From assembly GCF_004379255.2 (NCBI RefSeq), contig NC_056034.1:33173262-33237261 (forward strand): DNA of 64,000 bases, read 5' to 3'. The position numbers and the translations under genes are program-made. Of the stretch, positions 21,668-32,758 are shown one piece after another. Within the stretch, counting starts at the first letter, position 1. Each line of letters starts with the position of its first letter. This DNA is from Salvia splendens (lineage: Eukaryota > Streptophyta > Magnoliopsida > Lamiales > Lamiaceae). The notes below the pieces were generated by a model that searched no databases, had not been told where the DNA came from, and saw only the letters and a program-made list of their open reading frames with translations.

Positions 21668-23713
21668 TCAAGGTTGAAAATGCGGAAAGCGTTCTTGGAT
21701 ATCATGAAGAAATTCCCATGTAGCATCCTCCGGGAAAGAGTTGGCCCAATGGATTAGGACTTGCGTTGCTGGTTTGTTACCCCGTTTAACCAGGCGTCGC
21801 TCAAGGATTTGTACTGGTTCGAGAAAGGTGGAGTTACCCACGGCTGGGAGCGTGCCGTGGAGTTGAGATAAAGGACCTGCTTTCTTCTTTAATTGAGATA
21901 CATGAAAAACAGGGTGAATCTTTGCATCAGCCGGTAAAGCTAGTTTATAAGCCACTTCACCAAACTTGTCGACGATCTTGAAGGGTCCAAAGAAGCGAGG
22001 ACTAAGTTTATGGAATTGTCTATCGCGCAAGGTGTTTTGACGATAGGGTTGGAGCTTCAAATATACCCAATCTCCAATAGCAAAACGTCGGTCTGATCTG
22101 TGTTTATCGTGCTGCTGTTTCATGCGACGTTGGGCTCGGGTCAAGTGAAATTTAAGCACCTCCATCATAGCTTCTCTGGCTAAAAGGCTCTCATTCACAT
22201 CATGTACCGTTGAATCACCCCTGAAATAGGGAATGTGGAGTGGAGGTGGATATCCGTATAAAGCTTCAAAGGGAGTGCTCTCAATAGCTGAGTGGAAGGA
22301 GGTGTTGTACCAGAACTCGGCTAGACTTAACCATTTACTCCAGTGTGTCGGTTGATCTCCACACATACATCTCAAATAAGTTTCAAGACATCGATTTACT
22401 ACTTCGGTTTGGCCGTCGGATTGAGGGTGGTAGGCTGTAGACATATGGAGTTCCACACCCTGCAATTTAAAGAAATCAGACCAGAATTGGCTGAGGAAAA
22501 CTTTATCTCTATCACTGATGAGAATGGTGGGAAGACCATGGAGCTTGAACACCTGATCAAGGAAGGCTTGAGCTACGGATAGAGCTGAATATGGGTGAGT
22601 GAGTGGCATAAAATGAGCATATTTGGTTAGCCGATCTACCACTACAAGTATAGTTGATTTCCCTTGAGATAGAGGGAGGCCTTCAATGAAGTCGAGGCTG
22701 ACTTGTGACCATGCTGCTTCAGGAATGGGTAGTGGTTGTAGCAACCCTGGAGAAGCACTGTTATCATACTTGAAACGTTGGCATATATCACACTCCCGGA
22801 TGAAATTTCTGATTTGTTTCTCCATATTAGACCAATAGAACAGAGAAGATAGTCTTTTATATGTAGCAAGGACTCCAGAGTGTCCGCCACTGCTTGAGTT
22901 ATGGAATAGGTTGATGATTTTTAAGCGGAGAACCTCATCATTGCCTACCACCAAACGCCCTTTCCTTCGTAGTTGGCCTCCTACCCAAGAGTATTTTGAA
23001 GCTGATGTAGGATTTAGCTGCATTTCTTTAATGAGGAGTTGTAAAGCTGGATCAGTTTCCCATAAGGTTTTGATCATAGGGTAGATATCAGTATCCACTG
23101 TAGTGATAGCCATACACAAAATTTCAGAGGAATGCACCCTAGATAATGCATCAGCCACCACATTTTCTGCACCTTTCTTGTAGGTGATTTCAAAATCAAA
23201 AGCCATGAGTTTAGAGAGCCAATTGAGCTGACCCGGGGTAGTTAGCTTCTGCCGCATCAGATGGCTCAATGTCTTATGATCCGTTCTAACTTCAAAAGGC
23301 ATTAGACTCAGGTAGTGACTCCAGTAAGTCACAGCAAACACAATAGCTAAGAGTTCTTTATCATAGACAGAGAGGCCTCTATTTCTTGGTGAGAGTGCCT
23401 TGCTTATGAAAGCAATGGGATGTTTATCTTGCATGAGTACTGCACCAATACCGTAGCTACAAGCATCAGTTTCTATCACAAATGGTTTAGAGAAATCAGG
23501 GAGGGCCAACACTGGTGGAGAGACCATGGCTTGTTTTAATGCTAGAAAAGCCTTATCAGCAGTTGCATCCCAGTGAAATGCATCTTTGCGTAGGAGATCC
23601 GTCAAGGGTTTACATATGATGCCATAATTCCTCACAAACTTCCTGTAATATCCAGTTAAACCAAGGAAACCCCTTAATTTAGAGACATCTGTAGGAGTAG
23701 GCCATTCTTGCAT
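21668..23713 (-). CDS. RNase H-integrase-chromodomain part of element 1
   Basis: 681 aa in the next frame, beginning in the connection region after RT ([15 protein letters not shown]). Contains RNase H ([22 protein letters not shown]), an integrase HHCC zinc domain ([10 protein letters not shown]...CDICQRFK), a catalytic core with Asp in LDFIEG and ISDRDK and Glu in GQTEVVNR, then a C-terminal chromodomain-like segment ([28 protein letters not shown]). Chromodomains direct these elements to particular chromatin. Apart from the upstream break it shows no stop. Confidence 0.9.
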   Translation of the reverse strand: MQEWPTPTDVSKLRGFLGLTGYYRKFVRNYGIICKPLTDLLRKDAFHWDATADKAFLALKQAMVSPPVLALPDFSKPFVIETDACSYGIGAVLMQDKHPIAFISKALSPRNRGLSVYDKELLAIVFAVTYWSHYLSLMPFEVRTDHKTLSHLMRQKLTTPGQLNWLSKLMAFDFEITYKKGAENVVADALSRVHSSEILCMAITTVDTDIYPMIKTLWETDPALQLLIKEMQLNPTSASKYSWVGGQLRRKGRLVVGNDEVLRLKIINLFHNSSSGGHSGVLATYKRLSSLFYWSNMEKQIRNFIRECDICQRFKYDNSASPGLLQPLPIPEAAWSQVSLDFIEGLPLSQGKSTILVVVDRLTKYAHFMPLTHPYSALSVAQAFLDQVFKLHGLPTILISDRDKVFLSQFWSDFFKLQGVELHMSTAYHPQSDGQTEVVNRCLETYLRCMCGDQPTHWSKWLSLAEFWYNTSFHSAIESTPFEALYGYPPPLHIPYFRGDSTVHDVNESLLAREAMMEVLKFHLTRAQRRMKQQHDKHRSDRRFAIGDWVYLKLQPYRQNTLRDRQFHKLSPRFFGPFKIVDKFGEVAYKLALPADAKIHPVFHVSQLKKKAGPLSQLHGTLPAVGNSTFLEPVQILERRLVKRGNKPATQVLIHWANSFPEDATWEFLHDIQERFPHFQP

Positions 23714-26159
23714 AGCTTGGACCTTTTTTTGGATCAGTAGAGACTCCTTCTTTAGAAATTATATGCCCCAAATATTCTATCTGGGGTTTGGCAAACTCAC
23801 ATTTGCTAGCTTTAGCAAATAAGGAGTTCTCATGCAACTTTTGGAAGACTAACTGAAGCTGTTGCAGATGAGAATCCAAGTCTCTGCTATAGACTAAGAT
23901 ATCATCGAAGAAGACCAGCACAAATTGCCTCAAAAATGGTCTAAATATGTCATTCATCAAGCTCTGAAAAGTAGCTGGGGCATTTGTGAGACCAAAAGGC
24001 ATGACAGCAAATTCATAGTGTCCATCATGTGTCTTAAAGGCAGTTTTAGGGATGTCTTGAGTCTCCATTCTAATCTGGTGATACCCAGCTCTTAAATCGA
24101 TTTTTGAGAATATTGTAGCTCCTCTAAGTTCTTCTAATAATTCATCAATGAGAGGAATGGGGTACTTATCTTTAATAGTGAGCTTGTTGAGCCTCCTGTA
24201 GTCCACACACATTCTCCATGTGCCATCTTTTTTCTTTACCAGCACTACTGGGGAGGAGAAGGGACTGGAGCTATGTTGAATGAAACCTTGCTTCAATAGG
24301 TCAGCTACTTGCTTTTCAATAATATTCTTCTGGATGGCCGAGTGTCTATATGGTCTGGAGTTTACTGGGGACGCATCAGGGACTAAGGATATCTTATGGT
24401 TATGAGATCTCATAGGAGGCAGTGTGGTTGGTTCTGCAAAAACAGAGTGATGCTCATCTAAGAATGATTGAATAGCTTTAGGGTTTTGCTGTTGTACTTC
24501 ATTACTTTGCACAGCAAACAGCTCAGAATGGCCTTCATTATTCATCTGTATGCAGCATAACTGGACTCCATCACTCTGACTCAGAATTTTGTTCATAGCT
24601 TTTTCTGAAGCAGCTTGTACCCGTTGTTCATTATGCCCCCCTCTCAGCCCATGTCTTCTTCCATTCAATGTGAATTCCATGGTTAAGTTTTTGAAATTCC
24701 ACTGAATGTCACCCAGAGTTTCTAGCCATTGGATTCCCAAAACCATATCACAACTTCCCAATGGTAAGAGAAGTACATCAGTAACAAAGGTAGTACCCCT
24801 CAGTGACCACTTTAAGCCTTTACACAGCCATTTACATTCTAATCTATTACCATCCGCTACATCCACTGATACAGGATTCACCCCAGTGAGTGTCAATCCT
24901 AGTTTCTTAGCTGTTTGCAAATCAAGGAAGTTATGAGTACTACCCGAATCTATCAAGATGTGCAGATCTTTCTTCCCAATTCGACCAGTGACTCTCATGG
25001 TACGAAAGCCTCTAGTAGCAGAGCCGTGTATAGCATGAATAGAGATTAATGGATTATCATCTTCACCTAATTCTTCAGGAATGAACTCAGATTCATCATT
25101 AACAGCCTGCAACTCATCATCTATCTCAAGTAAGTAGATTTGTTTCCTTGCACATCTGTGTCCCCTTTCAAATTTTTCCTTACATCCATAACATAAACCC
25201 TTAGCTCTCAAGTCAGCCATTTCCTCTTCAGTAAGAAGTCGTCTAGATTTAAAAACAGGTGTGATAGGAGTAGGGAGTAATGGAGCAGAGGTATGTGTAT
25301 GTGCAGGTTTAGCCTCATATGTGTTAAATCGTCTACTAGGTTGAGTTGTTCCTTCTTTAACAGGTGTAGACATATCTTGTAAGCGAGCTAAAGCATAGGC
25401 ATGCACAAGAGTTTGCGGCATAAACATGCGTACAGCTTTTTGCACATAAGGTTTCAAGCCGTTGATAAAATGACTAACAGCATAGGATTCTGATATAGAG
25501 ACACGGCCTAAGAGTAGTTCAAAATGGTCATGATAGTCAGAGAAGGAACCTGTTTGTTTTAAGGTGAGTAACTCTGTCATTGGATCACCGAGAAGCTGAT
25601 CTCCAAATCTTCCTTCGAGTGCTTGAAGGAATAGTGGCCAAGGTGTAGCCATTGCTCGTTCCTGGTACTTAGACCAATTTTGAAACCATTGCAATGCGCG
25701 TCCTTCAAAATTAATCACAGCTAATCGCACTTTGGTTTCCTCGGGGGTTAGATCCACCGTAAAAAAATGATCACATCTGAGAATCCAGCCGGCTAGGTCC
25801 TCACCAGAGAAAATTGGAAAGCCGACCTTAGATTGGCGAGTAGCAAAATACGGTTGACGTTGGAGGCCATTCCCGGCGAATTGAGTATGAGGAATGCCAC
25901 CTCCAAATTGATTTCCAGTAGATGCATTAGAATTTGGCACGAATCGATTGATAATCTCAGTATGTTGAAGTTGCAGAGCAAGGATTGCTTCGCGTAGTTC
26001 CTTCATCGACGTATCGCGCGTCTGATCAGCATTGTCTCGAATTGCGTCGAGTTCTCCACGTCGACGATCGGATTCCGAGATTTTTGTCGAGAATTCGGCC
26101 AAAGCGGCCGTCAGCATCTCTTCCCAGCGACGCATGTCGCCAGAACGTGTTTCGACCAT
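23679..26159 (-). CDS. Gag-protease-RT part of element 1 polyprotein
   Basis: Start chosen at 26,159 ([16 protein letters not shown]), a typical chromovirus gag start just after the primer site. The frame itself is open further, to 26,300 in the LTR. In order: Retrotrans_gag domain (about residues 120-215), a CCHC-like zinc knuckle ([14 protein letters not shown], near 325), aspartic protease with [10 protein letters not shown] (near 400), and RT with [17 protein letters not shown] and the active-site FFDD. The frame ends at 23,679, shortly after a run of seven T (plus strand, 23,724-23,730) that shifts it. The real product would continue into the next entry. Confidence 0.9.
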   Translation of the reverse strand: MVETRSGDMRRWEEMLTAALAEFSTKISESDRRRGELDAIRDNADQTRDTSMKELREAILALQLQHTEIINRFVPNSNASTGNQFGGGIPHTQFAGNGLQRQPYFATRQSKVGFPIFSGEDLAGWILRCDHFFTVDLTPEETKVRLAVINFEGRALQWFQNWSKYQERAMATPWPLFLQALEGRFGDQLLGDPMTELLTLKQTGSFSDYHDHFELLLGRVSISESYAVSHFINGLKPYVQKAVRMFMPQTLVHAYALARLQDMSTPVKEGTTQPSRRFNTYEAKPAHTHTSAPLLPTPITPVFKSRRLLTEEEMADLRAKGLCYGCKEKFERGHRCARKQIYLLEIDDELQAVNDESEFIPEELGEDDNPLISIHAIHGSATRGFRTMRVTGRIGKKDLHILIDSGSTHNFLDLQTAKKLGLTLTGVNPVSVDVADGNRLECKWLCKGLKWSLRGTTFVTDVLLLPLGSCDMVLGIQWLETLGDIQWNFKNLTMEFTLNGRRHGLRGGHNEQRVQAASEKAMNKILSQSDGVQLCCIQMNNEGHSELFAVQSNEVQQQNPKAIQSFLDEHHSVFAEPTTLPPMRSHNHKISLVPDASPVNSRPYRHSAIQKNIIEKQVADLLKQGFIQHSSSPFSSPVVLVKKKDGTWRMCVDYRRLNKLTIKDKYPIPLIDELLEELRGATIFSKIDLRAGYHQIRMETQDIPKTAFKTHDGHYEFAVMPFGLTNAPATFQSLMNDIFRPFLRQFVLVFFDDILVYSRDLDSHLQQLQLVFQKLHENSLFAKASKCEFAKPQIEYLGHIISKEGVSTDPKKGPSYARMAYSYRCL

Positions 26160-26179
26160 CGCTGGTGATCGAACTTGAC

Positions 26180-26190
26180 AACTGATACCA
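26180..26190 (-). other. Primer binding site of element 1 (initiator-tRNA-Met type)
   Basis: Minus strand reads TGGTATCAGTT two bases after the 5' LTR. The first nine bases match the complement of the plant initiator tRNA-Met 3' end, the commonest primer of Ty3/gypsy and Ty1/copia elements. Confidence 0.8.
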
Positions 26191-26192
26191 CT

Positions 26193-26667
26193 TGGTGCGG
26201 AATTGGGGTCACCGATGATCGGAATAGTGACCGGAATTGCACCTACTTGTACAGAACCTCGAGAAGGAGAGTAGGATGAAGAAGAAGTAGTGTTTTGCAT
26301 TAATTTCGATGATGACCTACAAATTGGAGAAGTTACAGATTATAAAGCTATGAGCTAGCTAACTAACTTGAATTGGCAGTTATAACTAACTCATTCCTAA
26401 CTAATCTTCATGCCACGTGTCAATCTTCTCTCCGCTTCCCTCGAGTGTACACATGTCATGACAGCTCGTCTTCGGCCTTTACTTGTTATTTCAGCTCGTC
26501 TTCGGCTTTCAGCTCGTCTTCGGTTTTTATTCTGTTTCAGCTCGTCCTCGGCTTTTATTCTATTAATCTCATTCTCGGCTTCGGCTTTTATTCTATTTCA
26601 GTTCGTCTTCGGCTTTTATTCAGTTCGTCTTCGGTTTGTATTCTACAAATCTCATTTCCATGCATCA
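26193..26667 (-). repeat. 5' LTR of element 1
   Basis: 475 bp, the upstream LTR in the coding sense of the element. The long gag frame extends into it without a stop (to 26,300), although the likely gag start lies beyond the LTR at 26,159. Confidence 0.95.
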
Positions 26668-26672
26668 GATAT

Positions 26673-27449
26673 CTAGATCGTTACTTAGATCACAGTGATG
26701 AAGAGATAAAATAAAGTATAAATGTAGTATTAAATAACTGATTCGATACAGATTTTGGATAAATACAGTGAGTTGGGAATAATAAATAAAATAAAATCAA
26801 CAAACGTGGGGGGAGAATCAGTTAACGGAGAGGGAGGAGGAAGAGAGGAATGGCGCCGGCGCCGGTTATTTTCGCGCCACCTAACTATTTAATAGAGCTA
26901 ATTAAAATTTACTAATGTGATTGACAAACTTTTCAATTTTCATTTTGCTACGCAATATGTTGACGCTTTTGCCCTTAGGAATTGCTTGAGGTGGCTGCCA
27001 CTTCACTGGTTGGAAACTTTGGGAGTAGGATGACAAAAAGGGTAAAAGTGGGCGAGGACTGTTCTTTCTTATTTTTATTAAGTGGCACAAGTAGTTTTCG
27101 GAAAAGTAGGTATATACTCTAATGAATGTTTTGGAACATTGGAAATTAAGTTTTGAGAGAAAAATAAATAAATTTATTGTCAGACATATTTGAGAAATAG
27201 TCCCTACATTTTCTAGATAAAGGAATTTTAAGTATGAATCCTAAAAGCAATTTAATTAGTATGATTGGATAATAAGACTCATTTTATTTCTTTTATTTTT
27301 ATAGGTAAATATTTTTAGTTGGATAATAAGACTTATTTTATTTTTTTTATTTTTATAGGTAAATATTTTTAGTTTAAATATCATGGTACAGTGGATTCGA
27401 ACCTAATACTTTTCATCTTGATCATTATCACACGCACTTGACTCCCATC
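26673..27449. other. Intergenic DNA, no gene seen
   Basis: AT-rich sequence beyond element 1. A GC-rich patch GGCGCCGGCGCCGG at about 26,850 is a short palindrome. A duplicated 50-bp block (TTGGATAATAAGACTCATTT and GGATAATAAGACTTATTTTA versions) occurs at 27,265-27,375. No open frame is convincing. Confidence 0.5.
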
Positions 27450-27465
27450 TTATTAAACCATCTTT

Positions 27466-27641
27466 TTTTTTTGGTTTAACCAAAGGTGTACCGAACCCGT
27501 CTTTTGGCGGAATCCGACTAATCCTGCTCGACCGGGCTTGCGGATTAAGGTCGAAAGTCTCTTAGCGAGTGGCGGAGTTTGAACCCGTGACCTCAAGATC
27601 ACTACAGCTTCGCGCTGCCAACTACGTTGCGACCCGTTGGT
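27466..27641 (-). mobile_element. tRNA-derived SINE with 16-bp target duplication
   Basis: Read on the minus strand it starts at 27,641 with GTCGCAACGTAGTTGGCAGC (A-box-like TAGTTGGCAG), has a B box GGTTCAAACTC, and ends in a run of A (the T run at 27,462-27,471). It is flanked by TTATTAAA(C/A)CATCTTT at 27,450-27,465 and 27,642-27,657, one mismatch. Pol III boxes, an A tail and a long duplication together define a SINE moved by LINE machinery. I do not assign a named family. Confidence 0.85.
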
Positions 27642-27799
27642 TTATTAAAACATCTTTAATGATACTTTAAAGCTCAAAATGAGATACACAATCAGTTGTA
27701 ATAGTGCTCCAAAATCAATCTCACTTTAGGTATATTTATTTTTAGGTTTACACTAAAACAAATTCAAATCACTTTTATAAAATTTATAAGTAAAAAAGG

Positions 27800-28014
27800 T
27801 ACTCTCTCCGTCTAAGCTTAAGATGTTCATCTTTTTTTTAGTTTGTCTCAAGATGTTTACTTTTTATATTTGGAAATAAATCTCTTTCTTTCTCTCATCT
27901 CTCCTCATTAAAATATACATCTATTTTTTCCTTTCTACTTACTCCATCTACAATTCCTCATAAAATATCGTGTCACTCAAGAATGTGGACATCTTCAGTG
28001 GAACGAAGGAAGTA
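27800..28014. mobile_element. MITE, CTCTCTCCGTC terminus
   Basis: Left end TACTCTCTCCGTCTAAGCTT then AAGATGTTCA. Right end GGACATCTTCAGTGGAACG then AAGGAAGTA. Imperfect inverted repeat with TA borders, Stowaway-like. Confidence 0.7.
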
Positions 28015-28265
28015 GTAGATAAATGATATTCTTTTGAGTTTGAGTTTAGTGTAAATGATTGGAAATGCTCTAGTGTGACGAGTGGTAAAAATAGACACTA
28101 AATTTCTTTCTCATTAACTATACTCCAATTATTTTCTCTTTCGATCTTTCTCTTATTTTATCTATTATGCATTAAAATTCACGTCGTTTCAAGATGTATT
28201 GTTGTTATAAGTGGAGAGAGTACTATTTACCTTCAGCCGACATTTACATTATTATTGCATAATAT

Positions 28266-28530
28266 TACTCTCTCCGTCCCAATTAAGATTAGTTTTCCTT
28301 TATAGTTTGTCCAAATAATATGACACATATTCGTTTTTGGAAATTTTCTCCCTTCAATTAATATACTCTACCATTTTTTCTATTCTTCAATTAAAGTATT
28401 TATTTCTCTTTCCCTCTATATTTATATCTATATTTTCACTCTCTAATTAAATAAGTACATTAATCAATAACTTCAAAAATCTTGTGTTAGCTAAGAAATA
28501 TATTATCTTAGCCGGACGAAAGGAATAGTA
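28266..28530. mobile_element. MITE, CTCTCTCCGTCCC terminus
   Basis: Left end TACTCTCTCCGTCCCAATTA, right end AGCCGGACGAAAGGAATAGTA. Imperfect inverted repeat, about 265 bp, non-coding. Both ends carry mutations, so it is not recent. Confidence 0.65.
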
Positions 28531-28690
28531 CATTGTAGATTTTATGATAGATGAATCTCACTAATTTTCAATATTGCCCAATTTAATAAGGAATAATTTT
28601 TAACTGGGGCAACTTAAACAACAAAGTGGTTAAAACTCTCGAAACACTTAATTTTCTGTGAATTGGATCCCTTAGGTTAGGTTAGACTTA

Positions 28691-28890
28691 GGTGGCGTTC
28701 GGTTGCCATAACTAATATTATGAGACTATTCATGTAGGATTAAGTGGTGGGATTATTTTAGTTGGAGGGGGAGACTATGACTAATTGTCATGAGACTATT
28801 CATCTAGGATTAAGTTATAGGGTTCAATCTTATAAACCAAATATGATACATATTTAATCATGAGATTTAATCTTAGCAACCGAACACCCC
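28691..28890. mobile_element. Tourist-like (PIF/Harbinger) MITE, copy 1
   Basis: Ends GGTGGCGTTCGGTTGC and GCAACCGAACACCCC are inverted repeats, with TTA duplicated at 28,688-28,690 and 28,891-28,893. A trinucleotide TTA/TAA duplication is the hallmark of PIF/Harbinger elements. A related copy is at 61,433-61,593. Confidence 0.75.
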
Positions 28891-28893
28891 TTA

Positions 28894-30056
28894 ATAAACG
28901 AATTTTGTTTCACTAGTTTAGAAACGTTGAATGCAAAGTTACGGTAAAGTTCAATTATAAATGAGAAAACAAGACAGCAAAGTAACCAATGTTAACCGTT
29001 ATTGTGTTAAGTACACACCCAACATAAATTGCTTTTATTTGTGCACTTAATTCACTTTCATTTGCACCTAAATTTACTTCATTTCTCTCATCTTTATAAA
29101 AACAGTCAATCAATCATAAGTTTGATAAGGTGATATCAGAGTCATTACCTGCTAAATTTATGATTTAAGCAAACTCCATTTCCTTTATACTAATAATGTT
29201 AATTAGTTTCATTTCAGCTTCCATTGTCAGAATAGAATGAAATGGTATTCAGGATAAGGAGACAATATTAATTAAAAAAATTTAATATTTTTTTCAAACT
29301 GAGAACATAAGAAATTATGAAATTGAAAATTTTTCATTTTGTTGCACTAAATATAAAAATATAGTCTATTATGATAAATTAAGATGTACTACTATTAATG
29401 TTATTATAGTGACTATGTTTTACTGCTTATAACTTACATGTCGACTACAAGTAGAGTTGGTTAATCAGGTATCTATGGATACCTAATCCAAAAATTCGAG
29501 TAGTTACACCCGAAATTGTTAATGTAGCAAAACCGATCTTTATCCCATTTTACATACAGGCATCTATCCCAATATCTGATGCGTGTATCCATACTAAACA
29601 TTAAGTTTTGAATTTTGGATATTATTATTTTTTGATTAAATTAATAGAAAGTACTAATATATTATAAATGGAACAAATACTCATTCTTCTATGACCTATG
29701 TTATAGACAGATTGATAGACTTATGATTATAGAAGATCCATCTATTAGTATATTGTAAAATAAAGTAGTCATTGATATTCTCAGTCTACATAAACTCAGA
29801 TATTCTCAGTCTACATAAACTCATTGCCTTGATTAATTTTTTCTTCACATGCTTAGGGACAACAAGCATGCTTCAAGTATGATAAGGTTTGATCAGCTGT
29901 TTTGGGCCTTTGTCGAGCGTGGGCTCGGGTTGCTATGCTCGCGGTGCGCGCAGTTGCTGGCCGGGGGTTCGTGATCTTGGCTGGCCTGGATGGTTAATGT
30001 CGTTGGGGATGAGTGTGGTGTGGAGTCCCTATCACCAACTACCAAATTTTTTGATA
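28894..30056. other. Intergenic DNA with decayed retroelement fragment
   Basis: Mostly AT-rich with no gene. Around 29,845-29,895 the text CATGCTTAGGGACAACAAGC and AAGTATGATAAGGTTTGATC resembles a decayed version of the CTTGAGGACAAGCATG...AAGTGTG...TTTGAT junction before Athila-like 3' LTRs. It is followed by an unusually GC-rich 130 bp (29,900-30,035). This may be the last trace of an old LTR. Confidence 0.35.
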
Positions 30057-30310
30057 TACTCCCTCCGTCCGCTATTAAGAGTCTCATTTATGGGCAACAC
30101 GAGTTTGAAAAAATGTTAAGAAAAATAGGTGAAAAAAAGTTAGTGGACTAAGAGTCTCATTTGTATATATTAGTTTTAAATAAAATGTGAGTGATATGAA
30201 TTAGTGGAAGGTGGAACCCTATTACCATTTATGGTCACAATGAACTAGGACTTCTATTCGCGGATGGACTAAAATGGAAAAACGGGACTCGTATTCGGGG
30301 ATAGAAGAGT
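30057..30310. mobile_element. MITE, CTCCCTCCGTCC terminus with AAGAGTC
   Basis: Left end TACTCCCTCCGTCCGCTATT then AAGAGTCTC. Right end GGGACTCGTATTCGGGGATA then GAAGAGTA. Imperfect inverted repeat. Same subfamily style as the MITE at 16,262. Confidence 0.65.
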
Positions 30311-31550
30311 ATCTTTGTAAATCTATACATATTCTTACTAGGTTAACAATCATGATGTTACTAGACAACGATAAACCCACCTTCGGGCTTCTTGAATTGG
30401 GCCGTAAACTTTTTCTTTTCCTTTTTTTGGTCGATGTGATTGTTAATTGTTTTGTGGTTGATGGTGCAAGGATATCCTTTAATGGAAAAAAAATTATATT
30501 TTGTGTGTATTTTGATAAGTGCATTTATTACCTTTTTTATCCCGCTTTACTTAATATGTTTCTTCTGACTTCTGAGTACAAGATTTAAAAAAGTTGTGTT
30601 AAATTAGTCAAGTGGAAAAAAAGTAAAATCTTGTGAGAATAAAGTAAGAGATGGAAAATGACTTAAATAGTTAGTATTTAGATTCATTTAATGCTGCAAT
30701 ATTAAAGCTGATTTTATGGAAAAGACTAAAGAACCAAACAAGGTTACAAGAATAGGTAAGAATTTCTAATAGGAATATAGTAATAGATTCAAATATTACT
30801 ATAATAACCATATATACGAATCACCCATCCTTTTAATTCAATTCCAATAAAATAATGAGAATATTTATAAAATAGCTGAACAAAAATAAAATAATATGGT
30901 ATTCATTGGGGAATCAATTCAGTTCATGAACGGTCCTAGTCTTGATAGGCCCATACTTGGAAACATTAACATTACATTAATTTATTTGTAAATTATGTTT
31001 ATTGACAAATAAATCCAATGGTTTGGGAGATGGGTCAGAGATATGAACTAAGTATGACAGAAATTCAGCTGACACTAACAATTTTACTTTATTTATAATT
31101 ACATATTAATCTTAAAACAACAAACAATCAATGAACATTTTTTACTTTGAAGGACATGTAGAACTTATAATTACAATCAAGGATCCGTTGTTATGGTTTA
31201 TCTTCATTTATAGGTAATCATTAATGGTTTAGTTAAAATGACTAATTGTCAGCATAATCCTATTCAAAAATAGTTATTTCTAATTACAATTATGCTTTAG
31301 TTTTGAATTTGCCAAGTAATGGTGAAGGTGGTCTCATCACGAGCAAGTTAAAGATAGTACTTAAGAGATAAAGCAAAACACCAATGGCATGTGTAGATAG
31401 ACACAAGACTGTATTCAAATTCTCCTCAATATTTGGTAACTGAAAATCCAACCAAAATTCATCATCCTGCTGCTTTATTAGGAAACTACTTGAAAATATT
31501 ACAGAATGGCATAAACCTGTAAAGCAATATTAAAGGAAAATCTTAATGCT

Positions 31551-31560
31551 AATTATATAT
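31551..31560 (+). promoter_or_regulatory. Possible TATA box of the C2H2 gene, displaced by element 2
   Basis: AATTATATAT lies about 75 bp before the element 2 insertion point. If it is the native TATA box of the zinc-finger gene now starting at 42,864, the leader would have been roughly 70 nt and element 2 landed inside it. The rest of 30,311-31,634 is non-coding and would be the old promoter region. Confidence 0.35.
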
Positions 31561-31639
31561 CCATCTCATCCACTCATCTTCAAATTGAAGAATTCATCTC
31601 TACAAAAGGTCAAATTAGCCTAGCCAAAATTTCACATCT

Positions 31640-32411
31640 TGATGGATCCGCGAATTTTTGATGTTAGCAAATGCTGGTAGAGAATGAAAATACAGACACA
31701 AAGAATTTACGTGGTTCGATTTACTGAAGTAAATCTACGTCCACGGGAAAAAGGGAGGGCAAGATTGTATTGCTTGATCTGTTTTCTACAGCTTACAAAT
31801 ACAAACTTGCTATTTGCTATATGGTGTTTTATCTCTAGAGAGCTTAACCTTCTCATATCAGATCTAAGTTCCATTTATATCTTGGACTAAGATCGTGGCT
31901 TGCATCACCACCCTAAGTCGTGGATGTCGTGTAGGTCATGGCCTAAGATCGCGGATGTAGCGTAGGTCATGGCCTACGATCGTGGCCTGAGTTGACACCA
32001 CGTGGTAGTGGGTGTGTTGGACATCCTGTATGGGTCCACTAACTCCTTGTTCGGTCGAATACTGAGACCGAACTGCTTTGGTTGCCGATCTGAGAGTAGA
32101 GCTTGATGCCGACCTGAGAGCAGAGCTTGATTGGTTGGCTTTTACCGAGCTGTAGGCTGAGGCCGAACTCTTTGGTAATGCCGAACTCATACTCCTGCTT
32201 TGGTTGCCGATCTGAGAGTAGAGCTTGATGCCGACCTGAGAGCAGAGCTTGATAGGTTGGCTTTTACCGAGCTGTAGGCTGAGGCCGAACTCTTTGGTAA
32301 TGCCGAACTCATACTCTTCCTTGGGCTTTGGGCTGATGGGCCGTCATTGCTGTTGGGCTTGTTTAGTACGCACCCCATTGCTGTTGGGCTTGTTTAGTAC
32401 GCACCCCATCA
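31640..32411 (-). repeat. 3' LTR of element 2
   Basis: 772 bp with TG...CA ends. It contains an internal direct duplication: the block CTTTGGTTGCCGATCTGAGA ... GGTAATGCCGAACTCATACT occurs at about 32,070-32,195 and 32,203-32,315. A second short duplication, TGCTGTTGGGCTTGTTTAGT, lies at the end (32,350-32,411). Confidence 0.95.
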
Positions 32412-32424
32412 CTACCCCCCCCGA
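32412..32424 (-). other. Polypurine tract of element 2
   Basis: Minus strand reads CGGGGGGGGGTAG directly before the 3' LTR. Confidence 0.8.
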
Positions 32425-32758
32425 AAAGCGAAGTGAATCACTTCGGCGAAGCGAGTCACTTCGGCATTCTGGAATACGGGGGGAGGCTGAAGTCGGGGGA
32501 CGTGCCCTGCGCGTGACTGCATTAAATGCGGCATTAAATGCGACAGTAAAATCCGGCCGTCGAATCCTGAAAAGGTGGGATATGAAACGGTGCGATGATT
32601 TGAAATCTTTTCCAAATCTGATAAATACCGCCTTTCTTCATCATTTGAACACCTTTGCTATTGGCTTCTTCTGCACTCTCTATCTTTTGCGTGAAAAATT
32701 TCCTTCCGCTTTCAAAAATTTCCTCAGGATTTCTTCAAACTTTCAAAGAGTAAGAACC

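Larger units (their letters stand above)
21164..26667 (-). mobile_element. Element 1: Ty3/gypsy chromovirus, complete, 5.5 kb
   Basis: Bounded by two 475-bp LTRs starting TGGTGCGG and ending GCATCA, with a 5-bp duplication GATAT at 21,159-21,163 and 26,668-26,672. The coding strand is minus. The order gag, protease, RT, RNase H, integrase, chromodomain-like C terminus marks a plant chromovirus. The primer site (26,180-26,190) and polypurine tract (21,640-21,655) are present. The two LTRs look identical base for base, so the insertion is young. One frame break separates the two pol parts. It lies 1.6 kb upstream of AUG8, in the same orientation. Confidence 0.95.

Noticed and set aside
21344..21757. 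Plus-strand frame of 137 aa across the element 1 LTR, repeated at 26,373
   Set aside because: It only reads the CAGCTCGTCTTCGG repeats of the LTR and changes at the LTR border.
23679..23713. Programmed ribosomal frameshift in element 1
   Set aside because: The break is inside pol, between RT and RNase H, where programmed shifts are not expected, and it is in a homopolymer run prone to error.
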